Shown: positions 49,660 through 60,851, counted from the first letter of the stretch. The stretch: DNA of 64,000 nt from Megascapheus bottae (GCA_024803745.1 JANJXV010000039.1:9392001-9456000), one strand, 5' to 3'. The notes: generated by a model from the letters alone, not told the origin. Numbers and translations: made by a program.

Positions 49660-49885
49660 AAGCTAAGTACCTATGGCTCCTGCCGATCATCCTAGTTATT
49701 CAGGAGGCTCAGATCTTAAGGATCACGGTTCAAAGCCAGCCCAGGAAGGAAAGCCCATGACGCTCTTTCTTTCCAACTAGCAACAAAGAGCCAGAAGTGG
49801 AGCTGTGGTTCAAGTGGTAGAGGGCCAGACTTGAGCACAAAAGCTCAGGGGCCGCACCAAGCCCAAAGTTCAAGCTCCAGGATGG
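49660..49885 (+). mobile_element. B1-Geo SINE in the CEBPG intron
   Basis: Full copy, antisense to the gene. Confidence 0.7.
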
Positions 49886-50893
49886 GGAGTGGGATGGAGA
49901 AATTAAAGTACTAGCTTCAACTATGGAAATGGATGGAATCACAAAATGGGCCCTTGCTCTTCTCACAAAACTACTAAAATGAAATCAGAGGGAAAACCCT
50001 CGAGTGTATTCTACAATTAAGGAAAGTTCACTTTGTAAACACCCATAGCCTTGACCAAATTTGAGCCAGTCACTACTGTAAACACTGTTATGAATCTTCT
50101 CTTTTTAAGTCTTTGCCTTTTCAAGTCTGTATACCATTACTATGAGCCAGCCCAGAGCTCGTGGTTTATCTGTTCCCACTTCAGTACTAAGGCAAGACAG
50201 AGAGCTTCCTTCCAAACCATGATGGATTTCTCCCCCAAGTCTATGCTCAGTAATGGGTTTTTCACAATCTCCCCCGAAAATCTATGAAGTCGCCTCATTC
50301 TGCTTCTTCTTACAGAGTGACTGCTAAATACTAGTGAGACCCCAGTGCTCACCTCGTGTAAATTCAATAGAACTATTTTACCCAATTCCTGAAAACTTGT
50401 TTTAATACTTCTCCTGTCTTTGCAACAACGATCATATTCCTCTTATTTACTTAAACACTTTTTTCTAGACCAATTATTTTCTTACTCTCTAAATCTCTAC
50501 AGCAAATGTGGCCAAGCTCAGAGTAGACAGGAAAAGCAAGTCAACTCTGATCTTGGCTCTGCCTCCCTGGGGACTTCAATGTCCGTTCCCCCCACACATG
50601 CACACACTGCACACATATGTGGAAATGGCTATCAGCTACGAATTCAGTCACTGGTTTTATTCATCAGAAACTCCAAATTCAGTGATGTCCGTGTCTGCTT
50701 CTGAACTATAGACTCCAGAATGAGGAGGGCTCTTCTATCTCAGTCCTGACTCAGCCTGCCAACATTCTAGACAAAACAAAGAAGGCAAGATTTAAAAAGT
50801 AAGGTTCTGAGAGTGAGCCTTTTGGGGCTGGAAAAATAAGATATTCAATGAAGCCTACCAACTGGTTGGAGATTTAAAAACAACAACAAAAAA

Positions 50894-51098
50894 GTCTGGG
50901 AGCTTAGCCTAATGGTACAGTGTTTGCCTAGCATGCATGAAGCCCTGGGTTCAATTCCTGAATACCACATACACAGAAAAAGCTGGAAGAGGCACAGTGG
51001 CTCAAGTGGCAGAGCACTAGCCTTGAGCAAAACGTATCCAACGACAGTGCCCAGGCCCTGGATTCAAGCCTAGGACTGGCAAAAAATAAATAAATAAA
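50894..51098 (+). mobile_element. ID-Geo SINE
   Basis: Head GGGAGCTTAGCCTAATGGTA; tail AAAAAATAAATAAATAAA. Confidence 0.75.
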
Positions 51099-51148
51099 AC
51101 ACAAAACATAAAAGTTTAAAAAATTCTTCAAGAAAAGAAGTTTTTAGG

Positions 51149-51243
51149 AAGTGCACTGTGGCTCAAGTGGTAGAGCAGTAGCCTTGAGCTGAAGAACTCA
51201 GGGACAGCACCCAGGCCCAGAGTTCAAGTCAAAAACAAAACAA
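51149..51243 (+). mobile_element. Right monomer alone
   Basis: CACTGTGGCTCAAGTGGTAG through AGAGTTCAAGTC without any head. Confidence 0.6.
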
Positions 51244-51627
51244 AAAGCTGTTAAGAAAAAAATGAACCAAATAAGAGATCAAAGATAGGTGAACTAAGAA
51301 GAAGTACTTTACATAGACATTTACTAAGCACCTACAACAGAGTTGATTTCAAATCTGTGGATGACACTGCCCCAGGTTCAGAGTACAGGAAGCAGGGTGG
51401 TGCCCACTTCCTTGCAAGTGAATCACTCCAGGAGGGCCAGGAAAGCTGAGGAGCACATCTCAAAGCGCGGTCCTGGACCAGCAGCCACATCTTTAGGAAC
51501 CATTTACAGATGGAACTCCAGCCTCTTCCTCCTGGGGTAGCTAATGGGCCTTGTATAATGAAGTGTCACAGTGAAGTGTGAGACCTCCTGCTGCAGGTAA
51601 ACAGTGGAGCTTAGACATCCAACTAAG

Positions 51628-51830
51628 CAGGTGACTTACTGGTGGTTCTTACCTGTAATCCCAGCAACTCAGGAGGCTGAGATCTGAGGATTGAGGTTCA
51701 GAGCCAGCCCTGGAAGAAAAATCTGTGGCCCAATCTCCAACTAACCACCAAAAAGTCAGAAGTGGAGAGGTAGCTCAAGTAGTAAAACAGCAGCATCCAG
51801 GCCCCAGATTCAAGGCCCAGGAACAGCACA
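51628..51830 (+). mobile_element. B1-Geo SINE
   Basis: Right monomer partly deleted. Confidence 0.65.
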
Positions 51831-51853
51831 AATGTGTAAAAGAATGTCAGGCT

Positions 51854-52085
51854 AAGCTGAGTGCCGTGGCTCAAGCGTAATCCTAGCTACTCAGGAGGCT
51901 GAGTAAGGATCAAGGTTCAAAGCCAGCCTGGGGGAAAAAAGGACCTGAGACTCTTATCTCCAATTAATTTCTAGGAAACGGGAAGTGGGGCTTGGCTCAA
52001 GGGTAGGAAGGTATCCTTGAGCTGAAGAGCTCAGGGACAGCATCCAGGTCAAGTTCCAGCCCCATGACCCACAAAAAAAAAAAAA
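51854..52085 (+). mobile_element. B1-Geo SINE
   Basis: Full copy with 13-base A tail. Confidence 0.7.
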
Positions 52086-52313
52086 GTCAAGCTAAGTGAG
52101 TTACACATTTCTTCTAATTCAGATTTCTTAATTTGAGTCAAGCCCATTCAATGAAAGCTTGGAATGTTAGAATGAGAAAAATAAAATGGAATTTTTCTCC
52201 ATCTTCGCTTGGGAAAACAAACCAGTCAAGAACTTTCCTTTTTGTCACTTGTTTTATGTGCTCAGAACCTGTTGTGCCCTCCTCTTCCCCTCAAAATAAA
52301 AGTTTTCCTCCTG

Positions 52314-52515
52314 TGCTACTCAGGAGGCTGAGATCTGAGGATCATGGTTCAAAGCCAGCCTGGGCACTAAAAAGTGAGACTTTCATCTCCAATTAATCAC
52401 CAGAAAACCAGAAGTGGTTCTGTGGCTCAAGGGGTAGAGCAGTAGCCTTGAGCTGAAGAGCTCAGGGACAAAGCCCCCGCCCAGAGTTCAAGACCCACAA
52501 CTAACCAAAAGAAAA
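52314..52515 (+). mobile_element. B1-Geo SINE, 5' truncated
   Basis: Starts at GCTACTCAGGAGGCTGAGAT. Confidence 0.7.
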
Positions 52516-53013
52516 GTTCACTCTTCTCAATCTGTACAATCACTGGCAACTCTGACAGTTGTTTTTAAGACAATAGGGAAACAAAAGAAGACACAGCCAT
52601 CTCCCATTCCCCTTCATTCCAGTGCCACAGAAATTACCTCAGGCTGACATCATCTCTCAGGGGAACCAGTCTCTGGCTGAGTCTAGTTCCCCAGAGCCAG
52701 GGAACACTCCGCTCTGCCTCCGTCCCATCCTACTGCTGACAAAGGGTCTTTGGCCCCCGCTGGCAGGACATACATGAAAGGTCCTCCTCATCCAGCACTG
52801 GACTCCTTGTGCTGGCCATTCTTGACCACTCAGAGGCCGAATGGCTCTGCCCTCCCTCTCCTCATGCTTCGTCCAATGGGCTACCCCGCACTGGCATGGC
52901 CTCCAGCTCTAGGACATCTATCTCCCTGCAGACTAAGCTGGGGGCAGGGCTCCGTTCACCATCACTTGCTCAGCAGCTAGGATAGGGTCCAAGAGGGAGG
53001 ATGAGAAGAAAAT

Positions 53014-53168
53014 GTTGCTGGGCTCTGGTGGCTACGCAGGAGGCTGGTTTGAAGTCAGCCTGGGTAGGAAAGCCTGTAAGACTTATCTCCTAGGAACCAC
53101 CATAAACCCAGAAGCTGTGGCTCAAGTGGTACAGAGCACTGAAGCCCCTGGGTTTAAGGACCCAAAGG
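53014..53168 (+). mobile_element. B1-Geo SINE, several internal deletions
   Basis: Shortened head and right monomer. Confidence 0.55.
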
Positions 53169-53317
53169 AAGAAGAAGGGGGTATATTTATCATCTTTCAA
53201 CCCTATCTAGTGTGTGATGTGCAACATGCAAACAGAATAATATACACTTACTATGAACCCATGCTCAATCTTTTTTTCTGTTTTTACTGGGCTGGGCAGC
53301 CAGAAAAGATCAGTGTA

Positions 53318-53547
53318 CAGCTAGGTGCTGGTGGCTCACTCCTGTAATCCTGGCTACTCAGGAGGCTGAGATCTGAGGATCAAGGTTCAAAGACAGCCAG
53401 GGCACAAAAGTCCATGAGACTCTCCAATTAACCGCCAGAAAAACAGAAGTGGTGCTATGGCTCCAGTGGTAGAGCACTAGCCTTGAGCTGAATAACTCAG
53501 GGTCAGCGCCTAGGCCCAGAGTTCAAGCCCCATGACCCACAACAACA
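53318..53547 (+). mobile_element. B1-Geo SINE
   Basis: Full copy, (CAA)n tail. Confidence 0.7.
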
Positions 53548-53867
53548 AACTATCAGAATGAGAACCCATGCAGACACCCCTCCCAAGGGTAGACCCGGAA
53601 CTCACACTGACGCCACTCCTCAAAGGCCAACCAACTTCACACCGTAATCGGCCCCACAGGCCTGACGTGCTTTTCTCAGGGGGCCACCAGGAGCTGTTTG
53701 AATTCCCCAAGGCTGAAGCCATTTCTCTAAGATCACACAGCCTTTCTGACAATTATGGTGTGCTCCTGAACTTTTAGTCTTAATAATAAGGTTTTGTTCT
53801 TACATTTTTGTTGATATTTCAAGTTTGTAAGTGAAGTTTTGTTCCCACCTTTTATGTGAGTACATGA

Positions 53868-54072
53868 GTACTGGGGCTTCTTGAACTCAGGCCCTGGACA
53901 TTAGCCCTTACTTAGCTTTTTCACTCAAGGCTGGAACTCTACCATTTGGGCCACATCTCCACTTCTGGCTCTTTGGTGGTTTACCTCACAAAGAAAAATC
54001 TAATTTTGCAATCCTCAGTTCTCAGCCCCCCTACTCCAAGCTAGGGATCACAGGAATACGCCACCAGCACCA
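53868..54072 (-). mobile_element. B1-Geo SINE
   Basis: Antisense, head partly deleted; abuts the next element in inverted orientation. Confidence 0.6.
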
Positions 54073-54080
54073 CTCCCAAC

Positions 54081-54284
54081 CGGAGTGTGGCCCAGGGGTA
54101 GCCCAGCATGCTTGCCTAGCACGTGCAAAGACCTGGGTTTGATTCCTTGCTACCATATGCATAGAAAAGCCAGAGTGGAGCTGTGGCTCAAGTGGTAGGG
54201 CTCTAACCTTGAGAAAGCCCAAGAACAGTGCTTAGGCCCTAAGGTCAAGCCCCAAGACTGGCGGAAAAAAAGAAAAAAAAAAAA
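54081..54284 (+). mobile_element. ID-Geo SINE
   Basis: Full copy with an interrupted A tail. Confidence 0.7.
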
Positions 54285-54717
54285 GTTGGCACTAAAAATA
54301 CTGAACCAGGCAAGTATGCCCACCTGAAGTAGAAAACAAGACGCTGAAATCTTCAGCATCCCATAATTAGCTATCCTTGTTTATGAGTTTTTTCCAGAGA
54401 CAGCAAACTACCTTGAAGAATAATTAGCTTACCCTGGATACAACTGTAATACCTAACCAGTTCTTTAAATATCAAGAACTTGGACATGCAGAATTTCTCA
54501 AGCAAACCAGCTTATGTCTCAAAGCCACACAGTGCTCAGAAAGATAAATTTTTCAAATAGAGAGACCATAAGCTGGTCTACAAAAATGAATATATCCGAT
54601 TAAGGATTCAAGAGTGTGCAGCCTGAGTCAGGACTTGCAAATGTTTCGTGTAGTCCACCATCAACTCTTATTATAAACCTTCCCAAGAGGAACAGAGGTG
54701 AAGATGTAGGCTCTCAG

Positions 54718-54800
54718 GAAAGAATGAAAAGGAAAGGAGAGAAAGTGAAAGAGAAAGGAAGGAAGGAAAGAAGAGAGGGAGGGAAGGAGGGAGGGATCCA
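54718..54800 (+). repeat. Purine (GGAA/GGGA)-rich tract
   Basis: About 80 bases almost entirely A and G. Confidence 0.85.
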
Positions 54801-55573
54801 ACAAGAGGAAAAAAAAAAAATCACACCCATCAACCACCTGAAAAGCATAAACACCCAAGTGTGTTTACTTGGGGGGGGGTGGGGAGCATCATTCTCTCTC
54901 CCACCTGACACACCTGGGTGCCAACACCATTTTCTGGGGTTCCCCACCAACCCCCCCCCCTTCCGCCCACTACTTGGCCTGCACTATGCTATGTCCTTCG
55001 TATAGTGACCTGTGACCATCTCCACAGACCAGCTGCCCCCCCCAACACCCAACAACCACCACAACCACAAAAAAATAATAATAATCCGGGGGGGGGGGAA
55101 GAAAAATAAAAAAAATTAAAATTAAAAAAAACAACCACACAACAAAACAAACGGCTACGGACCCCCCTTCTCTTCCATCAACCCAGCCCAGCGACCAACT
55201 CCAAAGCCAGGGGCCCACCTTCTGCTATGCCCGGCCCAGCCCTGCATCCCCAGGGCCCCGGACGCGCCCGGCCGGTCCCCCCTGCGCGTCGGGGGGAGCC
55301 GCACACCTCCTGCCCCCCCTCGTCCCCGCCAGCGAGGAGCTCAGCCCCGCCGGTGTCGGGTGTTGCCCGCAGGTTGCATCAGAAGCCGAAGTTGGGGGGG
55401 GGGGGAGCGGTATCCCACGTCAGGAGCCACCCCAGGCCTTCCGGCCCCGGGGAGCCACCTCCAGCCGGCCGGGGCTCGCCTTGGGCCGGGCTCGCGCCCA
55501 CGCAAGCGGCCGGCTTCACTTGCGGCCTGCACCCCGCCTCCTCCTCCTCCTCCTCCTCCCGCAGCTGGCTTAC

Positions 55574-55716
55574 CTGGGTTTCCAGCCCGCCCTCAGGCGG
55601 TCTCCGCTCTGCGCGAGGGCCCCGAGCGGCCACAGGCTCCACTCCGACGCAGGCCTAAAGCCCCGCGAGTCAGCCCCGAGGAGCGACGGTTACGAAACCG
55701 GCTGCCTCCGCCCGTT

Positions 55717-55759
<43 letters not shown>

Positions 55760-55840
55760 GGCCACCGGTTTCCCTCTCCCCCCGCCCCCCCCTCGCCACC
55801 ACCACCTCACCCCACCCCCTCCTCCCCGGAGGGGGCCGCG
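55574..55840 (-). other. CEBPG: Candidate CEBPG non-coding first exon
   Basis: On the minus strand the sequence GGAAACCCAG|GTAAGC at 55583-55568 is a near-perfect donor inside the CpG island. It is the best candidate to splice to the acceptor at 49010. The transcription start is not visible; about 55.83 kb is inferred from the CCAAT box at 55886-55890. The exon would contain a 13-unit GGC repeat. Confidence 0.55.
55717..55755 (-). repeat. (CCG)13 / (GGC)13 triplet repeat
   Basis: Thirteen perfect CCG units on the plus strand. If the first CEBPG exon is as inferred, the transcript carries (GGC)13 in its 5'UTR. Confidence 0.9.
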
Positions 55841-55885
55841 CGCGCGCGCGCCTCGCCGCCGCCGCCGCCGTCGTCACCGCTTCCA

Positions 55886-55890
55886 CCAAT
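55886..55890. promoter_or_regulatory. CCAAT box 1 (likely NF-Y site)
   Basis: CCACCAATAGG in plus orientation; placed some 60 bases upstream of the inferred minus-strand start. Confidence 0.6.
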
Positions 55891-55909
55891 AGGAACGCCG
55901 GGTTGTGAG

Positions 55910-55914
55910 TGACG
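55910..55914. promoter_or_regulatory. TGACG half-CRE
   Basis: GAGTGACGAGC lies between the two CCAAT boxes; a CREB/ATF half-site. This is a weak, short motif. Confidence 0.35.
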
Positions 55915-55946
55915 AGCCCGCCTCTCCAGACGAGCAGCACTGGCAG

Positions 55947-55951
55947 CCAAT
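55947..55951. promoter_or_regulatory. CCAAT box 2 (likely NF-Y site)
   Basis: CAGCCAATCAGC matches the extended NF-Y consensus. It is about 100 bases upstream of the plus-strand ATGGCGGC element. Confidence 0.7.
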
Positions 55952-56050
55952 CAGCATCTGGAAAGCTGAAGGCGAGGGTGGGGGGGGTGGTGGGCGTGGC
56001 GGGGAGAGCAAGGCGTGAGGTGGCTGGCGGGGTCGCTCGGCTGAGGCGGG

Positions 56051-56084
56051 ATGGCGGCGGACCCCTCGGAGATGGGAACGTCTG
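56051..56084 (+). other. Possible first exon of a divergent plus-strand transcript, or a YY1 site
   Basis: GGCGGGATGGCGGCGGAC starts an open frame MAADPSEMGTS that runs into a GTGAGA donor at 56085. ATGGCGGC is also the core of the YY1 motif that is often found just inside CpG-island transcripts. I recognise no protein with this start, and no second exon is visible in the 8 kb to the right. A non-coding divergent RNA or a plain YY1 site is as likely as a coding gene. Confidence 0.3.
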
Positions 56085-56496
56085 GTGAGAACAGTCTTGT
56101 TGGAGTTGGAGATGTGAAGGGATTCGCCTCTTGGGTGGGCCACACCCGCAGTCTTGGGGGAACCCCCCCCCCGCACCCCTCACTGTGGTGCACTCAGCAC
56201 TGGCCAGGCCCCGCTCGCCCCTGGCCAGCCAGGGGTGCGTTTGGGCAAGCCTTCCACAGCCAGGCCTAAGGAACGGCAGGGGAACCCCCAGTGCGTCCTT
56301 TTCAGATACTACCTGGGCATTCTCACCTTTACAAGTAGTTATTTGCTGCCAGGTTGGAATTGAAAAGGAGAAACTCGTGGAGGGTCCACGTAGAATGCGG
56401 AAGACAGGCAGTTAGCAATTACCATTCCCACCCCCAACCATTTTCACAGATGCCAGGGGAAGCATCCAAGATGCTAGCACACGGTTTTAAGCAGGG

Positions 56497-56655
56497 TGGG
56501 GCGAAGGAGGCTGAGATCGGAGAACCGTGGTTCAAAGTTGGTGAAACTTTTCTCCAGAAAATCAAAAGTGAGGTGCTGTGGGCTCAGAATGATAGAGGGC
56601 TAGCCTTGAGCAAAAGAGCTTGAGTTCAAGCCCCAGGGCCAGCACACACATGTCT
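56497..56655 (+). mobile_element. B1-Geo SINE, deleted
   Basis: GGAGGCTGAGATCGGAG in the head and GAGTTCAAGCCCC in the right monomer. Confidence 0.6.
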
Positions 56656-57171
56656 TTAAAAAAAAAAGTTTTAAAGAAATTTCTAGGAGAAAAAACATCT
56701 CAGCTGGGAACAAAGCTGGAATTTGAGAAAACACAAACATTATCCGTTAGTCTTCACAAAGCGAATATCATTCCCTTTACCTCCCTGAAGGAGGTCCCAG
56801 TAATATCCACAGCCCTGAATTTCATTCTCGGCTCCACCACACACCACAAAAAAAATAATAAAAAAAAAATAAGACAATCACACATGGGAGGAAGCCATAT
56901 AAATGTTAATGAACATTCCTGCACAAATGGATAACTAAAAGGTGATAAATACATACTGGAATACTAAACCTTATACCAGAAATCCTGTTACATACAATGA
57001 GAATGAACTTTAATGTATTATGTTAGGTGATAGAAACACCTATTGAATGGGACTTGTATTATATGATGTCAAATGCCAACATAGTCTCAGTATGACCTGG
57101 TTTGGGGGCTTAGAAAGGCTGAGGAGACTAGGAAACTGGTTACAAAAACTTTGCTCAATTCTTGCTTTGGA

Positions 57172-57635
57172 TGGTACCAGGCCTTGAACTCAGAGCCTTA
57201 GTCATGTTCTCTCTCTTCTTCTCCTCTTCCTCCTTCTCTTCTCTCTCTTCCTGAACACACATGCCTCTCAGCTTTCTTTCTTATTCCTTGAACTCAGGGC
57301 CTGGGCACTGTCCTTGGGCTTTCTCAAGGTTAGCACTCTACCACTTGAGCCACAGCACCACTTCCAGCTTTTTTCAATGTAAGTGGTACCAAGGAATTGA
57401 ACCAAGGGCTTCATGCATGCTAGGCAAGCACTCTACCACTAGGCCAAACTCCCAGCCCCATGCTGCTGGCTTTTTTACTCAAGATTAATGCTCTACCACT
57501 TGAGCCACAGCTCCATTTCCAGCTTTGTGGAGTGGTTCATTGGATCTCAGAGTCTCATGGACTTTCTTACCTAGGCTGGCTTTAAACCGGGATCCTCGGA
57601 TCTCAGCTTCCTGATGAGCTAGGATAACACCAGCA
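57172..57635 (-). mobile_element. B1-Geo SINE split by a nested insertion
   Basis: Right-monomer start at 57172-57205 with an expanded TCTTC run, then the insertion, then the rest at 57461-57635. Confidence 0.6.
57283..57460 (-). mobile_element. ID-Geo SINE nested, tail end lost
   Basis: Antisense; begins in CTTGAACTCAGGGCC without a T tract. Confidence 0.65.
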
Positions 57636-57640
57636 TCCAG

Positions 57641-57780
57641 GGCTGGGAGTTTGGCCTAGTGGTTAAAGTGCTTGCCTAGTATGCATGAAGACCTGGGTTC
57701 GATTCCTTGGTACCACATACATAGAAAAAAGCCAGAAGTGGTGCTCAAGCCCAGGACTGGCAAAAAAAAAAAACAAACAA
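57641..57780 (+). mobile_element. ID-Geo SINE with most of the right monomer deleted
   Basis: Intact ID head; right monomer reduced to its ends. TSD ACACCAGCATCCAG (57627) / ACAACAGCATCCAG (57781). Confidence 0.75.
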
Positions 57781-58017
57781 ACAACAGCATCCAGCTCTTA
57801 GCCAGCTCCCCCCCCCCCCGCCCCAACACACACACACCAAATATAGATCTAAACCAGAGGCTCTGGGGAAACCTGGGCAGTTGAGGGGAGGCATGCATGT
57901 GAGTGTGAGGGAGTGTGTGCGTCAGGCAGGTTAGGACAGAGAAGGTATTCCTTGAGGGACTGGAGCTCACTAAAGAGGAGGGATAAGGTGAGAATATTTG
58001 GATTTTAGCAGAAGAGG

Positions 58018-58222
58018 AAAGGCCAGGCTCATGCCTAGAAACATAGCTACTCAGGAGGCTGAGACCTGGAGGACTGAGATTCAAAACCAGTCTGGACAGG
58101 AATGTCGATGAGACTCTTCAATGAATCACCAAAAAGCCAGAAGTGACAGAGCTCTATTCTTAAGAGGAAAAAGCTAAGGGGCGGTGTTCAGACCCTGAGT
58201 TTAAGCCCTAGTAGTACAAGTA
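58018..58222 (+). mobile_element. B1-Geo SINE
   Basis: Right monomer shortened. Confidence 0.6.
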
Positions 58223-58256
58223 CGAAGGAAAGCAGGAAAGCAGGGAGAAAGGGAAG

Positions 58257-58475
58257 GAGCTGGGTGCCATTGACTCACACCTGTAATCATACTCAGGAGG
58301 CTGAGATCTGAGGATTGTGGTTTGAAGCCATCCCAGGCAGGAAAGTTTGTGAGACTCTTATCTCCAGTTAGTCATAGGAAAAAGCGTGCGTGACACTGTG
58401 GCTCAGGTAGTAGAGCGCTAGCATTGAACAAAAGCTCAGGGACAGCTTCCAGGCTTAGAGTTCAAGTCCAAGGAC

Positions 58476-58513
<38 letters not shown>
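58257..58513 (+). mobile_element. B1-Geo SINE with 34-base A tail
   Basis: Full copy; poly-A at 58480-58513. Confidence 0.7.
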
Positions 58514-58516
<3 letters not shown>

Positions 58517-58545
58517 CCAAAAACCAAAGAAAGGTTTTAGTGAGC

Positions 58546-58580
58546 CTTTGGATAAATAATAATAATAATAATAATAATAT
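58546..58580 (+). repeat. (AAT)n microsatellite
   Basis: About ten units. Confidence 0.9.
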
Positions 58581-59024
58581 ATTCATGTATTATTATGAAG
58601 TAGTGATTTGAGTTGGGGTGGGAGGCTTTCTCTCTCTTCCTGGCAGTGGGCAGGAGACAACACCTACATAACAGATCCTTGGTGAGTGAAATTCCAAAAG
58701 CAATCAGGTGTCACAGTGGAGACTGAGACAGTCACGTGGACTGCTAGTGTCAACAGCAGAGCTGTTGATGGTGGCGGCTGAGACCACCGTCAGGAAGGTT
58801 AACAACTGAGAAAGGAAAATCAGTGAATGAAGCCATGACAAGCTATGAGCTAAACAACCCAGAACCAGTGGCTCTTAGGGGAACTGGATCCAGTAACAAC
58901 TTCATAATCACGCCATGACGATCCAAACGTTTCATCACTCATAGCAACGGATACCTCCTCTTCCATACATTCTCTATTCATATTTGCATGTGTGCACATC
59001 ATGGGTGTGTATGCATGCACGTGT

Positions 59025-59226
59025 GTGTGAGTCCTAGGGCTTAAACTCAGGACCTGGGCTCTAATACTGAGCTTCTTTGGCTCTGAATTAGTGCCCTACC
59101 ACTTGAGCCACAACACCATATCTGGCCTTTTCTGAGTAGTTTGTTGGAGATGAGTGTCTCAACCGCCATCCTCACATCTCAGCCTCCTAAGTAACATGGA
59201 TTACAGGCATGCGCTTCCACACCTCT
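59025..59226 (-). mobile_element. B1-Geo SINE
   Basis: Antisense, part of the head missing. Confidence 0.6.
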
Positions 59227-59364
59227 CTCTTGCTTCTTATCGAAGACAGGGTCTCTCCACGGCAGCCCAACTCCTGTGGAGACAGACCTGGAAGCTGAGT
59301 AGCAGGGTGATGGTCTCTGGGCATCCCAGAATGGTTCTTTTGCCTTTTAAAAAGTATTTGAGTC

Positions 59365-59564
59365 GGGGCCAGGAGTTTGGCCTAGTGGTTAAAGTGCTTG
59401 CCTAGCATGCATGAAGACCCAGGTTCGATTCCTCGGTACCACATACATAGACCAAAAAAAACCAGAAGTGGTGCTGAGGCTCAAGTGGTAGAGCTCTAGC
59501 CTTGAGAAAGTCCAAGGACAGTGTTCAAGCCCTGAGCTCAAGCCCAGGACTGGCAAAAAAAAAA
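59365..59564 (+). mobile_element. ID-Geo SINE with a perfect 16-base TSD
   Basis: Full-length copy. TSD AAAAAGTATTTGAGTC at 59349-59364 and 59565-59580; head and A tail are intact. Confidence 0.85.
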
Positions 59565-59857
59565 AAAAAGTATTTGAGTCACACATGAGTCATCACTGAG
59601 CTAGTGACCAGTATTGGTGGCCCATGTCTGGATTGGCAGGCGGTTGTTTCCTAGATGCTATAAATTCCAAACCCCAGTACCAAAGGGAAGAAAAGATGCT
59701 TTTGATGACGCGCCCGACTCGTCCCTGCCAGCTTAGTGGCTGAATTTTATGTGTGGACTTCAGACCTGCACATCTCTACTCACCTGTGATTCTGATAAAG
59801 CATAGGGCCTCTAAAAACCTTACTGAGAATTTCACAGTATGGAAATTCGTTTTCTTT

Positions 59858-59935
59858 TCCATGGTGCTGAGGTTTGAACTCAGGGCCTCAAGCTTGCTAG
59901 GCAGGCACTCTACCACCGAGCCACATCCCTATCCT
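59858..59935 (-). mobile_element. ID SINE monomer
   Basis: Antisense; GGTTTGAACTCAGGGCC and CTACCACCGAGCCACATCCC. Confidence 0.65.
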
Positions 59936-60054
59936 GGTATTGCTTTCTATAATCTTATTTTTTTTTTCAAGTTTCTCATTGCGTGGGAAAAGAGTGATTC
60001 TTTTATGTTAAATGCATACTTGGATCAAACTCTATGTTCATTCTTCTTGTGTAT

Positions 60055-60256
60055 GCCAGGACTGAGGCCTGAACTCAGGGCCTAGTGCTCTTTCACTCCA
60101 AGCTAGTGCTCTACCATTTGAGCCACAACTCCATTCCTGACTTTTCGTGGGTTAATTGGAGATAAGAGTCTCATGGACTTTACTGCCCCGGCTGGCTTTG
60201 AACCTTGATCCTCACCCCTCAGCCTCGGTCTAGCTAGGATTACACCAGCACTGTGC
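60055..60256 (-). mobile_element. B1-Geo SINE
   Basis: Antisense, complete. Confidence 0.65.
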
Positions 60257-60324
60257 TCATCTATCATTTCTATGTCTGTTATCTGTATGTATCTTTCTAT
60301 CCATCATCTATCTGTCCTTTTTTA

Positions 60325-60498
60325 TTTATTTGTTTATTTATTGGCCAGTCCTAGGGCTTGAACTCAGTGCCTCATCACTGTCCCTGAGCTTCTTTTGCTC
60401 AAGGTTAGCATTCTACCACTTGAGCCACAGTGCCACTTCCAGCTTTTTCTGTTTATGTGGTACTGAGGAATTACCCACTAAGCCACATTTTCAGCCCC
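60325..60498 (-). mobile_element. ID-Geo SINE, head mostly deleted
   Basis: Right monomer complete, head reduced to CACTAAGCCACATTTTCAGC. Confidence 0.65.
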
Positions 60499-60652
60499 TC
60501 ATCTATCTACCTTAATCTATGTCTTTGAAGTCTAGATTCTTCATATGAGAAGAAAACATGTGACCATTGTCCCTCTAAATCTGCTTCATTTGACTAGTTC
60601 TATCCAGGGTTTTCCAAAAGTACACTACTCAACCATTATTCTTTAAAGCTTG

Positions 60653-60654
60653 TG

Positions 60655-60685
<31 letters not shown>

Positions 60686-60732
60686 CCTCTCTCTCACACT
60701 CACTCTCCCTCTTGCTCTCTCCCTCTCTCATT
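60653..60732 (+). repeat. (TC)n-rich tract
   Basis: Interrupted CT repeats; a GA- and G-rich tract follows at 60780-60852. Confidence 0.85.
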
Positions 60733-60851
60733 TAGCAGGGGTGTTTTAATATAGCTGAGAATATAGTATAATATAGTAGGGGGAAAAAGAGAAAGAGAGA
60801 GACAGAGACAGGTCTGGACAGGGGGCGAGGGGGGGGGGAAGGGGCGGGGAG

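Larger units (their letters stand above)
49011..55573 (-). other. CEBPG: CEBPG intron
   Basis: A 6.56 kb intron bounded on the minus strand by CAG|GTAAGC (donor, 55573 downward) and TTAACTAG (acceptor). It contains about ten SINEs, nearly all on the plus strand, and AT-rich single-copy DNA at 49890-50890 and 54290-54720. A purine-rich low-complexity tract lies at 54718-54800 and C- or A-rich patches at 54945-55135. Confidence 0.7.
55180..56060. promoter_or_regulatory. CEBPG: CpG-island promoter of CEBPG, possibly bidirectional
   Basis: Nearly 0.9 kb of dense CpG and GC-rich sequence without dispersed repeats. It contains two plus-orientation CCAAT motifs 61 bases apart, a TGACG half-CRE between them, and no TATA box. 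SINE-free flanks extend from 54284 to 56496. CpG-island, TATA-less architecture is usual for a broadly expressed regulator such as CEBPG. Confidence 0.85.

Noticed and set aside
55360..56183. Long Pro- or Gly-rich open frames on both strands in the CpG island.
   Set aside because: CCG repeats and high GC content remove stop codons. Nothing resembles a known protein.
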